NCBI GenBank assembly: GCA_022578605.1 | Contig: MU394052.1 | Coordinates: 1,426,001-1,490,000 of the forward strand | From: Camillea tinctor | Lineage: Eukaryota > Ascomycota > Sordariomycetes > Xylariales > Xylariaceae | Length of the DNA stretch: 64,000 bases | Reading direction: 5' to 3' | Shown: piece after piece, positions 20,711 through 31,823 of the stretch | Layout: every line of letters starts with the position of its first letter | Position numbering within the stretch: position 1 is the stretch's first letter | Translations under genes and position numbers: made by a program | The notes under the pieces: model-generated | What the model was told of the DNA's origin: nothing | Database searches by the model: none | What the model saw: the letters and a program-made list of their open reading frames with translations, nothing else

Positions 20711-22876
20711 ACCCGGAACCTAATGAACTTCATTACCAATGTCTGACCCGGACGAGTCGACTTGACTGGTTAACGACCCTGATCCTTTCTCGGGGAAAAG
20801 GCCTCTTCCTCCACGGCATGGTAGCGAAATGTATCTGACGCCTTTATGCTACGAATCCACGACGACCTTGGAACATGTCAGAATGTCCCCGATCCCGATC
20901 CAGCCTCTGCCCAGCACGTTCTGGATAGCCCCGTGAAGCGATGTCCCTTCCTGGAACTGTGTTTGGATAAATACACACAAGGCAAGCTGGATAGACGAGC
21001 AGGGAAGACCTCGGTGTATACGGATTCCGAATTGACCAACCACTCATGAATCAACTCTTCAGGGGGAAAACCAAGGGAAAACCCCCCAAGATTTCTGACA
21101 TTATTGTTTTTTTAACGAACCAAACTCGATGCTCAATTAAAGATATCCCCTCGTTTAGAGAGACGTGACAAGTTTCCCCCACTACCCGCATCTACTTGTC
21201 CGTCTGGCGTTTATGGAGTCACCTCTTCTGTTTTTTCGTCGACTTATTGTTCCCCTTTCCATCCTATATGACTTCATTTTAGTTACACGCGATTTGCAGC
21301 AGCTCGGCGGCGACATTGGGGCAGTGGGAGGATTGGAAGGGGAGATAAATAATGAACAATTACAAGGCATTAAAACACTTTGCTCGACCATTGCGGTAGT
21401 AGTAAAGGCAATATAATTTACTGGCATAGCATGGCATAATAGTGTTTTGTGTGCTTGGCAAATAGGACGGTCAAGTTGGTGGGTAAAGTGGATTGGGCGG
21501 GAAATCTTTTGGTGGTTAGGAGGGCCGAGAAAAGACAGATCAGACGGAACAAACAGGAGATGGGAGAGGGTTATTTCTTTTATGGCACACTCTATCGCAT
21601 GCATGTTGTTTGTCAACAAACTCTGTTTTTGACTAGGCCGCCACTTAGCATTTCCGATGTCTTTTTTATACATAACATATAACAACATCATGGGAGGAGA
21701 GCGCAAGAGAAAGGGTAGCTTAACGATAATGCTTTTTTTTTTTTTTGGATAGCATTTCAAACCTCTACAAACTCCCTAAGCTGAATCACGCTGCATACAT
21801 CGATGATGAAACCATGGTCTATTGGCGCGGCTCCTAACTAAGTATGGTAACCTACCTACTTTAACGCACGAGTCAACAAGATGCATGATTATTGTAGAGC
21901 TCATAATTATCGCTTCCTAGTTGAAGCATCAACACTAACCCGGGATTCATCTATTTCTTTGATCATGTTGCCATATCGAGTATTTTGGGTAGGTATCTAG
22001 GTCATGTCTATATATTTATTTTACTTGCATGTATGGAATACTTGAGTTAGGTATTAACCTTTAGAAAGGGGAAACGCAGAAACGTGTGTGTGTAGCTTAT
22101 AGGGAAACTGAGGGGGCGGGGGCAATAGGTTAACACGACAACATGAGCTATCAAACCTAAGACAATACCTACCCTACATACACAGGTTACGACGTTATGT
22201 ATGTCATCGTGGCGCGGATATACATAGGTTATGTACTGCACATGACCTCATCTAGACCTACTAAATACCTAGCCTTATCCTACGTGTAAGCAAGCAGCCC
22301 CATGTGTTCTTAGTTCTGTATACATTGCTAACCTAGATGTGTACATGATATGACTCGGTTTGCGACTCAGATACCTAACCTAGTAATATAATGCACCCTA
22401 TATGCATCGTCTCATCTTTATGATTTAGGCGCTTCCAATCCATCCCATCTAACCTCTCTGTATTGGACTAGGCATGCTCCTAAATTTCTATATCTGACCT
22501 ATTGCTTGCGTAGTGAGGAAGCGAACCTCGGTCTCGAAGCTCTATAGACAAAACAATACTTTTACTCTTCCCCTGATTGAGCTCCTTGTGTATTTAGATA
22601 ACTTACTGACATATCACAACGGCCATATTAACAACGTGAGTGCCTTCAAACTTCCCAAGATCATCATTGTGTTCTTATTTTTATTTTCTCTATCTGCTAA
22701 CAGCAATACACACGGAAACACCCATACATTACAAACGCACGTTCTGTTTTCCATTAGCTTGCGAACCTTTTTGTTCGGTTGAATCTGGGCCTATCTTTCC
22801 CAATAATGGCCATTAGCTCAGCGAAACGACATTTGGTAAAACGCACAACTCAAAACCTCAAATAAGGAAGAGGAAG

Positions 22877-22877
<1 letters not shown>

Positions 22878-22909
<32 letters not shown>
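22878..22909. repeat. Poly-G homopolymer (32 bases)
   Basis: Thirty-two G in a row, 47 bases before an N gap. Length is likely an assembly or sequencing artefact; the true sequence may differ. Confidence 0.9.
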
Positions 22910-22910
<1 letters not shown>

Positions 22911-22956
22911 GTACTGGAAAAACACAATTTTGTGGGTATTTGGGGTTTTTTTTGTT

Positions 22957-22966
22957 NNNNNNNNNN
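22957..22966. other. Assembly gap (10 N)
   Basis: Ten unresolved bases flanked on the right by GC-extreme low-complexity sequence (22967-23020), a likely low-quality contig end. Real distance between flanks is unknown. Confidence 0.98.
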
Positions 22967-23111
22967 GGGCCCGCCCGCGGCCGGGCGCGGGGGCGGGGGG
23001 GGGCGGCGGGCCGGGTGTTCGACTGCAAAGACCAAATTGTGATCCTTTATCGGGTTTTTTTTTAGGGGGGGTTTCCCTTTCCATAAGCCAATGGTGAAAT
23101 CAATAATTCTC

Positions 23112-24588
23112 TCAACCAGAGTCACCGTCTTCACTGTCACTATCTTCGTCGCGTTTGTCATTGCTAATATTCAGATTCTTGTGGGCGACGCCGAGCCGTG
23201 CACCGCCAATATCGAAGACAACGAATCCACTTTTCAAAAACATATCGCCGTAGATGCCCTGAATACCGGAGACCGAGTCAAGAGACTGCAGTCCGGCATA
23301 ACAGGTTGTGTTAGTGGTGTGAGCATACATAAGATACGCTCCCGGAACGGCGCCCTGGATCTTATTTCCATCGTCATCGCTGAGTTCCCACTCAAAGTCG
23401 GGCAGCTGCGCATTGCAGGGAACTACATATCCGTAGTCTGCGTAGGAGAAGTTGGAACCCGGTACCTGGTCAAAATACGTCTCAACAGCTGAAGTGGGTG
23501 CGAATAGGAGGGTTGAGCCGGTGTCAACGATAACATTTTTCGGCGTGGAAAACGTGTATAGTAGGTCAGATCCACTAAAAGAAAATGCTGTAGCCTTCAC
23601 GCCCCAGTAACCGTCCAAGTTGTCTACCTTGATGTACTGGATGGCATCTGTGTGTAGTTTATCGTCAATAAAGCCGAAATTAAAGGACCCGGTGCTATTG
23701 TGCTGGAAATCAACAGTGAATACGGGTTCCTCGAGCACCTCTGGCAGAAATTCGAGCAATGATTTCTGGGGTGGTTTCGTCTGCTTCAGGGCAGGCCAGC
23801 CTAAACCTACAAGTCCAGACATTCCGGCAGACTCAGTGAACATATCAGACACATCCGTGGCCGACTCGATTGTCATGCCAGGAATCGCCAGGTCTCCAAG
23901 CGTGAACGTATCCTGGTAGCAGATACCCCGTGAGGTCGAAAAGTCGCCATAAATAATGCTCCAAGTGCAATTATCGATCAGCCTAGCTGTGGATGAGTCT
24001 TTCGGGTTCCAGAGAGCTTGTCCTTCGACTTCTTTTGGATTCGTGTCAGATGAGAAGACCCAGCTAACATGTTTGTTAGTACTGAACCAATTATGAATAT
24101 TCAGGTGTGAAGGCATGAAGAATCAATATCAGAGATTTCTTACGTGTCAGTTGAGCCCGTGTCCAGGTTAAGGTTCAAAGGCTGAGCTGGTGTGCCAATC
24201 CCGGCGGGCGACAACCACATGAGATCGCCACCTTGAGATATTGCTGGGATTGAACTTTCTGTCCCGGTTATCAGCTCTGCAGTATATAGGGGGTGGGGGT
24301 AGCAGGTACTACCATACCAGATCCAGGAGCAGCCTTGTTGTTCCCCTTCTTAGCCTTGTATTCGTCAACAACTTGTTGCAGGCGCTCGGGGATGTCAAGG
24401 TTGAACTTCTTTAGGGTTCTAAGGTACTCAGACGGGCCATGGCGAGGAACTGACGCATTATGAGCCAGGGGGATAGAGATGGTCTTCTTGGTAGTGGATG
24501 CCTTCTCAAGGGCTGGTGAGGAGGCGGCCACAGTGAAGAGGGAAACCCAGAAGGCCAAGCAGACGAGGATACGAGTCAAGTACGCCAT
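23112..24588 (-). CDS. Secreted pepsin-type aspartic protease (A1 family), three exons
   Basis: Minus-strand exons 24588-24318, 24258-24144 and 24063-23112 give 445 residues. Introns: 24259-24317 (59 bp, GTATGG, AGCTGATAAC, GGACAG) and 24064-24143 (80 bp, GTAAGA, TACTAAC, GTTAG). The start MAYLTRILVCLAF opens a signal peptide of about 23 residues, followed by a propeptide (about 24-90). Both catalytic Asp motifs are intact: DTGST with Asp123 (split by intron 2 just after it) and VDTGST with Asp309; the flap Tyr is in IIYGDFSTS. The length is normal for fungal endothia/penicillopepsin relatives. It should act outside the cell at acid pH on proteins. Oddities: an acidic C-terminal tail (DEDSDSEDGDSG) after the usual end, and the stop codon lies only 145 bp from an assembly gap, so the tail deserves checking. 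No GPI signal seen. Confidence 0.9.
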
Positions 24589-26051
24589 GTCTGTTTGAAG
24601 TTGTGAAGGTAACAAACAGAAACGGTGGTAGGAGAGAAGGGATGTGAGAAACGAAGGACTGAAAAAAACACACCAGAAAGAATGAGTGAAATAAGTTGGC
24701 TGATTTGGAATAGGATACGAAGAGATGGGTAGAATGGAACGGGGGGAAGGGAGATGGGCTGGCAAACGAGGGTGTTTTATGCTGTTTTTGAACACATACA
24801 GCAGAAGGGCAGAATAGAAGAGAAACGGGATGTCTGAGTGAAGGTGAAGGTGAAGAAAAGTAAGGTAAGGTAAGGTAAAGTTGTAACGGTTACGTTCAGG
24901 TGCCAAGCCGGGGGGTGACATTGCTTAGAATTGGAGGGAAACACGATTGCGATCTTGGGTAACCACATGTATTCAGGAAAGAGCAATAGCAAACGTACAT
25001 AGTACCTGCATACCTGCATACTATGTAGGTAAGGTACCTACCTAATCTATGTAGGTGAGTACTATGTAGGTTCAAGTTGGCAGCAACTGCCACAAACTTC
25101 TTTCTAGTCCTACCTCACCTCCTACCTCACCTTAACCTTGCAAGTGACCTGTGACATTTCTCAGCAATTAGATCAGATGCCCACCTGGGTAACTACTACA
25201 TAATATCCAGTAAATAGTACCTCCTATATATCTAGTGCTATGTACCTAGGTATTTAGGTCTATCAGTAAGTACATATTTAGAGTAGGTGGGTACTAGGTA
25301 TGTACGATATAGGCTTGTGTAGAGCCTGCTACATATAGTTGACCTCGTGTAAGTCCTGAAGTCAGACTGGACCTGATGTGGCACACATCACCTCCGAGTC
25401 AACTCTTACATACATACTAGTACATAGGTATGTACATACTAGAGGCTACTTAACTTTAGCTTCAGCTATGTGCCTAGCATGTAGCTATCCATGTAAGTTG
25501 ACTTGTGATAGAAAGAGTTTCCATTGCATCTAATTAATTATTCTCGGGTATTACCAATCCTGTATTCATATTAGACGGCTCTAAATGGGAAACAACTAGC
25601 AACGTTGTGTTCAGCACGTCAAGCGGCCAGCCGCATTGGCCCTGTTACAGAGATCGGCTACACACCTCATTCTCCCTGTGTCAGCCTCGTACACACAGAC
25701 TGTAGGAGCCCCTTTGGCCTAGATTGTATATACACGTAGCAAGCCGATAACTGGAAGCAAACTTTTTCGAGATTTGTGTATCATACCCAACTCATCTGGG
25801 AAAAGGAGTCGTACGATATCACACCGAGCCATGATCATGTAAATGTGCCTTACATGTGCATGTACATCGTACTCAAACCTTCAAGTTTTCACACTACCTC
25901 GTCTAAGTTGGAACTTATGGCACTCAGCCTTAGACATGCATGCCCAGGACGTTTCGCAAACCACTAGGTTGGGTAGTATGTTAGGTTATGTGGTTACAAT
26001 CGTGCTAAGGTTAAAAATATTGAATTCATTTTATGAGGCCCCTATCTTGTA
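24589..26051. other. Intergenic region dense in ACCTA/TAGGT words
   Basis: Between the protease promoter and the lhs1 3' end. Contains a GTAAG pentamer repeat (24860-24879) and, at 25010-25450, many copies of TATGTAGGT, TACCTAGGTA and their complements. No gene recognised; short frames on both strands are taken as chance. Confidence 0.55.
24860..24879. repeat. GTAAG tandem repeat (about 4 copies)
   Basis: Short pentamer microsatellite in the protease upstream region. Confidence 0.8.
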
Positions 26052-29000
26052 TTATAGTTCATCATGCTTGTTCTCCGCCTTGGCCTTCTCTTCCTGTTCT
26101 TTCATCATCTCCCTGATCATCTCCTCGATCTCCTCTGGCGTGGGCTCTTTACCCTCTTTACCCTTCACGTCTATTGTCGGCTCTGAGCCATCGTTAGCTG
26201 CCTTCGTCGCGCTCTTCGCCTTCGTCTTGCTCGACTTCTTGGAGCTGCTATTCTTCTTCTTGCCCTTGCTATCGAAGTTCTTGACACTTTTCATCGCAAG
26301 GTCCATACCAGCCTTCTCTAGCTGCTTCGTCTTCTCCACTAGGTCCTTGGTAAGGAGAACAGGATCGGCATCTTCGGGAAGCTTTTCTTGTTCAGCCACC
26401 TTCTCTTCAAGCCAGCTTAAGATCGAGTTGGACAGCTCAGTGACCTCTCGGAGGTCCTCTAGAGTATACAATGGCGGAACAGGACCCCGGTCTTCTCCGC
26501 TAGCTGTAGTTGTTGTCGATGTTGTAGTCTCGTCGTCCTCAAGGCCATCGAAATCACTCCCATCTTGAGATGGCGCTGCAGTGACAGTTGAGCTCTCTTC
26601 AGTTTTGGAGCCAGCACTAGCTGAAGACTGGAACGCCTCAGCCTCCGCAATTTTGCCCTTGATTGTATCAACAAAGGTGCTAGTCTGACCAAGCGCATCG
26701 CGTAACGTCTTGACTAGGTCAGGTCTCTTTGAAGCTTCCTCGATTCTTTTCTCTACTGGAGAAACAAGATCCTTAAGCTCCTTGAGTCTAGACTTAAGCT
26801 GCTCACGCGAGGCATCAGCCCCGTCATCGTAGAGCCACTCGCTGGCATCATTGGCTTTCTTTTCTAACCTCGCTCGCTCTTCTGAGGTCGAAGCGGCGAC
26901 AAAAAATTCAGAGTCTAGCAAATCACGGATTTTGTACGTGAAACCTTCCAGTTGGTTGAGGGCTTCTTCTCTTAAACGGCGAGATTTATCAGATGCCTCA
27001 AAGGCCTTGATGCGGTCCTTCGCCTTCGTAGAGTCTGCTTTTGGCAACGCCGGGATACCCACTTTCTCCATAGTATAACCAACTGGGATTACGATAAGTT
27101 GCTTCTTCTTGGGGACTGGGCTGCTTTCGGCCGCATCAGCAGATTCAGAAGAGGAAGCTACTGTAGTCGAGGTAGAGCTAGATTCCACAGATGATGTAGT
27201 AGCAGTGTCCGTGGATTCCGTGGTCGAAACGGTTTCGCTGCTTTCACCTTCGGTGCTTGCGTCGCCGTCCTCCAATGGCTTCTGGTCCTTGTTCTTGCCA
27301 AACCCAAAGAGATTCTTAACACCATCCATCACCGAGCCTTCTTTCTCAGGCTCTTCCGCTTCGCACTCAACCGAGGCTTGATGCACTTCAACTTCACCTG
27401 TCTCCGTGCCAAGTCGCAGCTTCACTTTGAAGTGGATATCAGGTTGGGCGCACCCATATTTTTCCATGAGCGATGCAACGGAAGCAGTGAGGTTCTTGGT
27501 TGTGAGAACCTTCGTCTCCTTATCTACCGTTCCTTCAGCTACCGGAACTTGCTGGTAAAACTGGACGGAGAAGTCCTCCTGGTTTGTGAAAGTGACCTCC
27601 TTTGGCGCAGCACCCAGAAGTGATCTGCCGGTCCAGAGTCGTTGTTGCTGTGGCTTGTCCTGTGGGCTTGTCCACTTCATGCCAGCTGGGTAGCCAGCGC
27701 CGTCGGACACCCTGATTTCCTTGACTCGGAAGCTAGGGCTGAGCTCTGCCGCTCGGAAGCCAGCACCGAAAACAGCGGCCTCATCCGAATTGACGTTACT
27801 ACGCAATCTATCACTGCCCGCAATTTTCTCGAGCTGCTTCTGCACGAAAGGCGTCCTGGATGAACCACCGTGGAGAATGATGGAGTCGAGTTGTTTAATG
27901 TCAAGCTCCGCGGTGTCAAGGGCTGTCTGGACAGCAACACCAACTCTTTCGGCATGAGCCTCAGCCATCTTCTCGAAGTCTGCTCTCGTGATCTTGTATC
28001 TGAAATCAACATCATCATAAAGGCCCTCGAAGCTAGTAGCCGAGTCGACGTTGGCGCTTAGGATATGACGCAATCTTTCGGCATCCTTCAGAAGCTTTGC
28101 CATAGCTCGCCCATGCCCCCGGACGCTCTCCGCCGTGACGCCAGCTTTTTTAGCAGGCGAAGTCTCGACGAACTTGGAGATCATGTCGTCGACAATCAGA
28201 TAATTGAATGCATCGCCACCTAGGGTCCTATCCCAGCCGCTTCCGAGAACTTGCACCTCCTGGACCGTCTTGTTTAATTTGCCAATGTCCTTAACAGTTC
28301 GGCCCTGGAATTTCATGATAGTCGCCTTGGTAGAACCAGCACCCATGTCAAACACCATATGATATTCCGGCTTGCCTCCCTCGTTGACGGTGGGGAAGGT
28401 TCGGCTTGTGGCATAGTTCAGGCCTACAGCCAGACCGTCGCTAATCAGAGAAAGAACTTTGAGACCAACAAGCTCAGCAGCCAACTCAACAGCGCGCTTC
28501 TCCTCGGTGGTGTAGAACGGCGGTATCGTGATCACCACCGAGCGAACATTGGAGTCGGATCCTGCCAGAGCTTCAGCATTGCGCTGGATGCTCTGAAGCT
28601 CCATAGCTAGTAGTTCTTCGACCATCCATGCTTCCTCCTTGGGAGTGGCGGTGCTCTTGAAGGCGGCAGTGCCACGGAGCTTGTGAGTTTCCAACTGAAG
28701 CGCAGGGTGTCGCGCAGCGTATTCTTGGACTATGGAGCTGTCGGTAGGAAGGCCGAGGAGAGTCTTGAGGTTCGGGTACACATCGCTGGGGAATCGGGCG
28801 GCAAGGGCCATGGCATCAGAGCCATATAGCCTCTCGGGATAGGCACCGCTCTTGGGAGCATTCTGCGAAGGTTTGAAGGCGACGGCAGAGGTTTCCTTTC
28901 TTCGCGAGTCTTTTGTCAGAACAATCTCGAGAGGGATGCCAGGCTTGACAAGAGCAGCCTTTATGTACTCGGTGCCGAGGTCGACACCAAGGACAGCAGA

Positions 29001-29075
29001 CACAGCGAGGGCATTCGTAGAAAAGAGAAATAGTATACAAAGAAGTATGGATCGTGGGGAGAATGAATGCGCCAT
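26052..29075 (-). CDS. lhs1: ER lumenal Hsp70-like chaperone Lhs1 (GRP170/ORP150 family)
   Basis: Single exon, 1007 residues. The frame opens at 29084 with TTG; the ATG at 29075 (MAHSFSPRS) is the likely start. A signal peptide of about 25 residues precedes the Hsp70-type nucleotide-binding domain (VLGVDLGTEYIKAALVKPG; phosphate loop VFDMGAGSTKATIMKF; ILHGGSSRTPFVQ). A substrate domain is followed by a long acidic, Ser/Thr-rich insertion and an extended helical C-terminal lobe, as in Hsp110/GRP170 proteins. The last residues are KHDEL, so the HDEL signal for ER retention is present. Lhs1 acts as nucleotide exchange factor for the ER Hsp70 Kar2/BiP and as a holdase for folding proteins. Length and order match the family well. 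No unfolded-protein-response element was identified with confidence upstream. Confidence 0.95.
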   Translation of the reverse strand: MAHSFSPRSILLCILFLFSTNALAVSAVLGVDLGTEYIKAALVKPGIPLEIVLTKDSRRKETSAVAFKPSQNAPKSGAYPERLYGSDAMALAARFPSDVYPNLKTLLGLPTDSSIVQEYAARHPALQLETHKLRGTAAFKSTATPKEEAWMVEELLAMELQSIQRNAEALAGSDSNVRSVVITIPPFYTTEEKRAVELAAELVGLKVLSLISDGLAVGLNYATSRTFPTVNEGGKPEYHMVFDMGAGSTKATIMKFQGRTVKDIGKLNKTVQEVQVLGSGWDRTLGGDAFNYLIVDDMISKFVETSPAKKAGVTAESVRGHGRAMAKLLKDAERLRHILSANVDSATSFEGLYDDVDFRYKITRADFEKMAEAHAERVGVAVQTALDTAELDIKQLDSIILHGGSSRTPFVQKQLEKIAGSDRLRSNVNSDEAAVFGAGFRAAELSPSFRVKEIRVSDGAGYPAGMKWTSPQDKPQQQRLWTGRSLLGAAPKEVTFTNQEDFSVQFYQQVPVAEGTVDKETKVLTTKNLTASVASLMEKYGCAQPDIHFKVKLRLGTETGEVEVHQASVECEAEEPEKEGSVMDGVKNLFGFGKNKDQKPLEDGDASTEGESSETVSTTESTDTATTSSVESSSTSTTVASSSESADAAESSPVPKKKQLIVIPVGYTMEKVGIPALPKADSTKAKDRIKAFEASDKSRRLREEALNQLEGFTYKIRDLLDSEFFVAASTSEERARLEKKANDASEWLYDDGADASREQLKSRLKELKDLVSPVEKRIEEASKRPDLVKTLRDALGQTSTFVDTIKGKIAEAEAFQSSASAGSKTEESSTVTAAPSQDGSDFDGLEDDETTTSTTTTASGEDRGPVPPLYTLEDLREVTELSNSILSWLEEKVAEQEKLPEDADPVLLTKDLVEKTKQLEKAGMDLAMKSVKNFDSKGKKKNSSSKKSSKTKAKSATKAANDGSEPTIDVKGKEGKEPTPEEIEEMIREMMKEQEEKAKAENKHDEL

Positions 29076-29084
29076 GGTGGGCAA

Positions 29085-29939
29085 ATTAGGAGGGGCGGTT
29101 TATTATTTTGTTTTTTGGGCGAAGAGCTCGCCGGTGCAGTAGTAAGAAAAGCCAGTTGTTGTTATAGTATTAGTCCAGACTTAACGTGAGTATAGTAAGG
29201 GGTCGTGCTTTTTTCTTTTTGTCTCTGTCCGTAGGTATATAATATATCCTCGAAGTCCTAGCTTCGTATGTAGAATCTGGCCTCAACTAGGTAAATTACA
29301 AGCTAAGAATAAATACCCAGGGGCTTTTTGGTACCTAGGTATCCAGATCCAGTATGTGCATGTCGACAACAGTTAGGCAGATTTTCTTTTTCTCTTTTTT
29401 CTTAACAAAAACGTGTCACGAAATCAAGCTTGGGCTGGTCTCTGTTCTTGGTTTTATATAACATTCTGTGAAGAGGACAACTTGTAAAAGACAGAAAAGA
29501 CAGAGAGAGAGAGGGAGGGAAAAAAAAGAATAACCCCTGCTTTGTACGCACTTACACTAGCTGACATTGTTCAGTGAAGCCACCGATAACGATTTGATTG
29601 GTCCGATAAAACAGCTGGGACCCAGACACAATGGCATTCAAGTATGATGTCGATCCCGGCGCAAAGCCTAGCAGGGTTCTTGGCACTCAGCACAATAGCT
29701 AATAGTTATATAATTGGGGGAACATTTGGGGGGCTTGGCTCGTTTGACCCCGCCATCAACTCTGTCTCTCTCCCGTCCCGTCCCTCATCCGTCTCCCCCT
29801 TCCAATAACTGACAGTATACATAACCTTAAGGTTAAAAGACATTTCTACAAGAAATAGCTATTCAACAAATTCTCTATTTTATAATATACCTACCTAGTA
29901 TACAAATCTAGCTATATATCTATCTCGTCTATACTAAAT
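29085..29939. other. Divergent intergenic region between lhs1 and an SDR gene
   Basis: Likely bidirectional promoter region of about 0.85 kb. Contains a TACCTAGGTA palindrome at 29332-29341 and purine runs. No gene seen. Confidence 0.5.
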
Positions 29940-30849
29940 ATGTCAACCTTGGTCGATAATGAGCTCAAGGGCCGTCTGGCCCTGATCACAGGCGCTTCTG
30001 GAGGGTAGGGTCATGCCCTTTTATTTTTGAGGATACCTAATATATTATTTATATATACCTACCTAGGTACCTGACTGTATTTCGAAAAAGAATTCCCTAT
30101 TTGTTCATCTGCAGCGTTGACGCATAGAAACTAGAATTGGCGCATCCATTGCTCGAAACTTATGGGCCGAGGGAGTCTCGCTTGCACTCACCAGCTTCAG
30201 GAACCCGCAGGCGGTTGAAGACTTGGCTAAAGAGCTTTTAAGCCAAGATAATGCAGGTCAAAGAACCATCTCTACGCACTGCGTTGACACAGGTTCCGCA
30301 GAGGCTATAGAAAAGCTTTTTGCAGCTATTAAAGAGAAACATGGTCAGGCCGGCCCGGATATCTTGGTGTCCAACGCTGGCTATGGGAAAAGATACCCCG
30401 GCATATCAGACGTGTCTATCGAAGAATTTGACTATACAATTAACATCAACTTGAGGGCTTCCTTCATCCTTTCCAAGCTCAGCATCCCATATATGGAAAC
30501 CCAACGCTGGGGGCGGATTATATTTGTCTCTTCGATTGCTGCGATTGGTGGTGGAATAAATGCGTGTCACTATGCTGCCTCTAAAGCTGGGCTTTCTGGG
30601 ATGATGAAGAATCTGGCCAATAAACATGCAGGCTTCGGCATTACAGTCAACGACATTGCTCCAGCTATGATTGGAGAAACAGGAATGATTCCAGACGCAA
30701 AGTTTGTTGAAGGGACTCCTGGCGATGTAAAGAATATTCCAGTTGGGAGGCTTGGAACACCTCAAGAATGTGCAAACGTTGTTAACATGATATGCAAGAC
30801 TGGCTATTTGACTGGGCAAAGCATTTTGTTGAGTGGTGGTTTGAGATAG
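29940..30849 (+). CDS. SDR oxidoreductase, 3-oxoacyl-ACP-reductase-like, two exons
   Basis: Exons 29940-30004 and 30135-30849 give 259 residues. The intron (30005-30134, 130 bp) has a GTAGGG donor and an ACTAG acceptor; joining produces the cofactor motif TGASGGIGAS, which strongly supports it. NAG (about 102-104), catalytic Ser in FVSSIAA (about 155) and Tyr168-x3-Lys172 (YAASK) are present, and the C-terminus SILLSGGL fits FabG-like SDRs. The enzyme reduces or oxidises a carbonyl/alcohol with NAD(P)(H); substrate unknown, cytosolic by appearance. The intron carries a TACCTAGGTA palindrome (30060-30069), a word that is otherwise intergenic here. It is unrelated in detail to the SDR at 1424-2439. 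Confidence 0.86.
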
Positions 30850-31823
30850 AATTAGTTGTATTGATGTTTACATGTATGTATAAACAACGATGAATAGAGC
30901 ATTCAACTCAGAAACATTACGAAATAAATAAAAAAGTATCTATCTAGCCGTACTTTCTATCTTAAGAAAATCTTCACAACAGGTTTTTTTTAACAGGCTC
31001 TCGGCAGTGTACATATTCTTAGTATCATCTCAGGTCAAGTGCTATATAGACCCGACCCCCAATTTACGGGCCGGATATAAGTGGCGGACAACGTTGGAAG
31101 ACCCTAATGTGGCTTACTAAGTACTGCCTACACAGCTACTTACCACACACATACCTAAAGACAGTCACTAGATTGTTGCTATAATTCAAACAAAGTTGAC
31201 CAATTATATTGATCAATCAACCCCCTTTTCAGCCAACATCAGTTTGTATACCTCTTCACACGTAATACTTCACCGCTGGTGTTTCCTACGATTCGACTGC
31301 AACGGATGGTTCAAAGTTGTACAACTTAGAGCTAGCCAAAAAATCACCCGGCGTAGTACATTCAATGTTCGACAAAGGATCGTCCTTTCTTGGGCTATTG
31401 CATGGATGTACCTCCTTCCCTGTATACAGTATACATAGGTACAATACGTAGAGTTTAAGAAACAACTTATAACGTACCTGCCTACCTACTAATCTCTTCC
31501 TCTCTTTTTTCGGGTCTTACCAATTACCAGGTAAAGTTACTTCTTTGAGCACTTTACATAAAGGAGCACAAAGACATTCTTCTACTACTATCCCTCTAGT
31601 GGACATTGAGCTATTACCTACTACCTAAGCTTAAGCTTCTCAGGCAGCCTCAAGGTAAACCTGGTCTCACCACATCACCTACACACACCAATTACTACCA
31701 AAGAACACTCATCATCCATTGCTCTCCCCATAGGGTTTACACCCTTTATCGACCAAAAAAGAGACTTTGACGTCACTAAGAAGAACAGAAAGGGAACCCA
31801 ATAATAATAATAACAAACCAACC
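30850..31823. other. Intergenic, no gene seen
   Basis: AT-rich and CT-rich stretches; the latter (about 31480-31820) are probably the promoter and leader of the GNAT gene. The 80-codon frame at 31196-31438 has no recognisable features. Confidence 0.5.

Larger units (their letters stand above)
20711..23111. other. Intergenic region with G homopolymer and assembly gap
   Basis: About 2.4 kb without a recognised gene. Overlapping short frames near 20844-21049 occur on both strands and look like 3' UTR of the preceding gene. From 22200 the sequence is rich in ACCTA/TAGGT words. The right end holds a poly-G run, a gap and GC-extreme low-complexity sequence. Confidence 0.5.

Noticed and set aside
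20844..21049. Overlapping about 65-codon frames on both strands after the coiled-coil gene
   Set aside because: Chance frames in the probable 3' UTR; no support.
22818..23161. Minus-strand proline-rich frames spanning the N gap
   Set aside because: Product of the poly-G run and gap; not real coding sequence.
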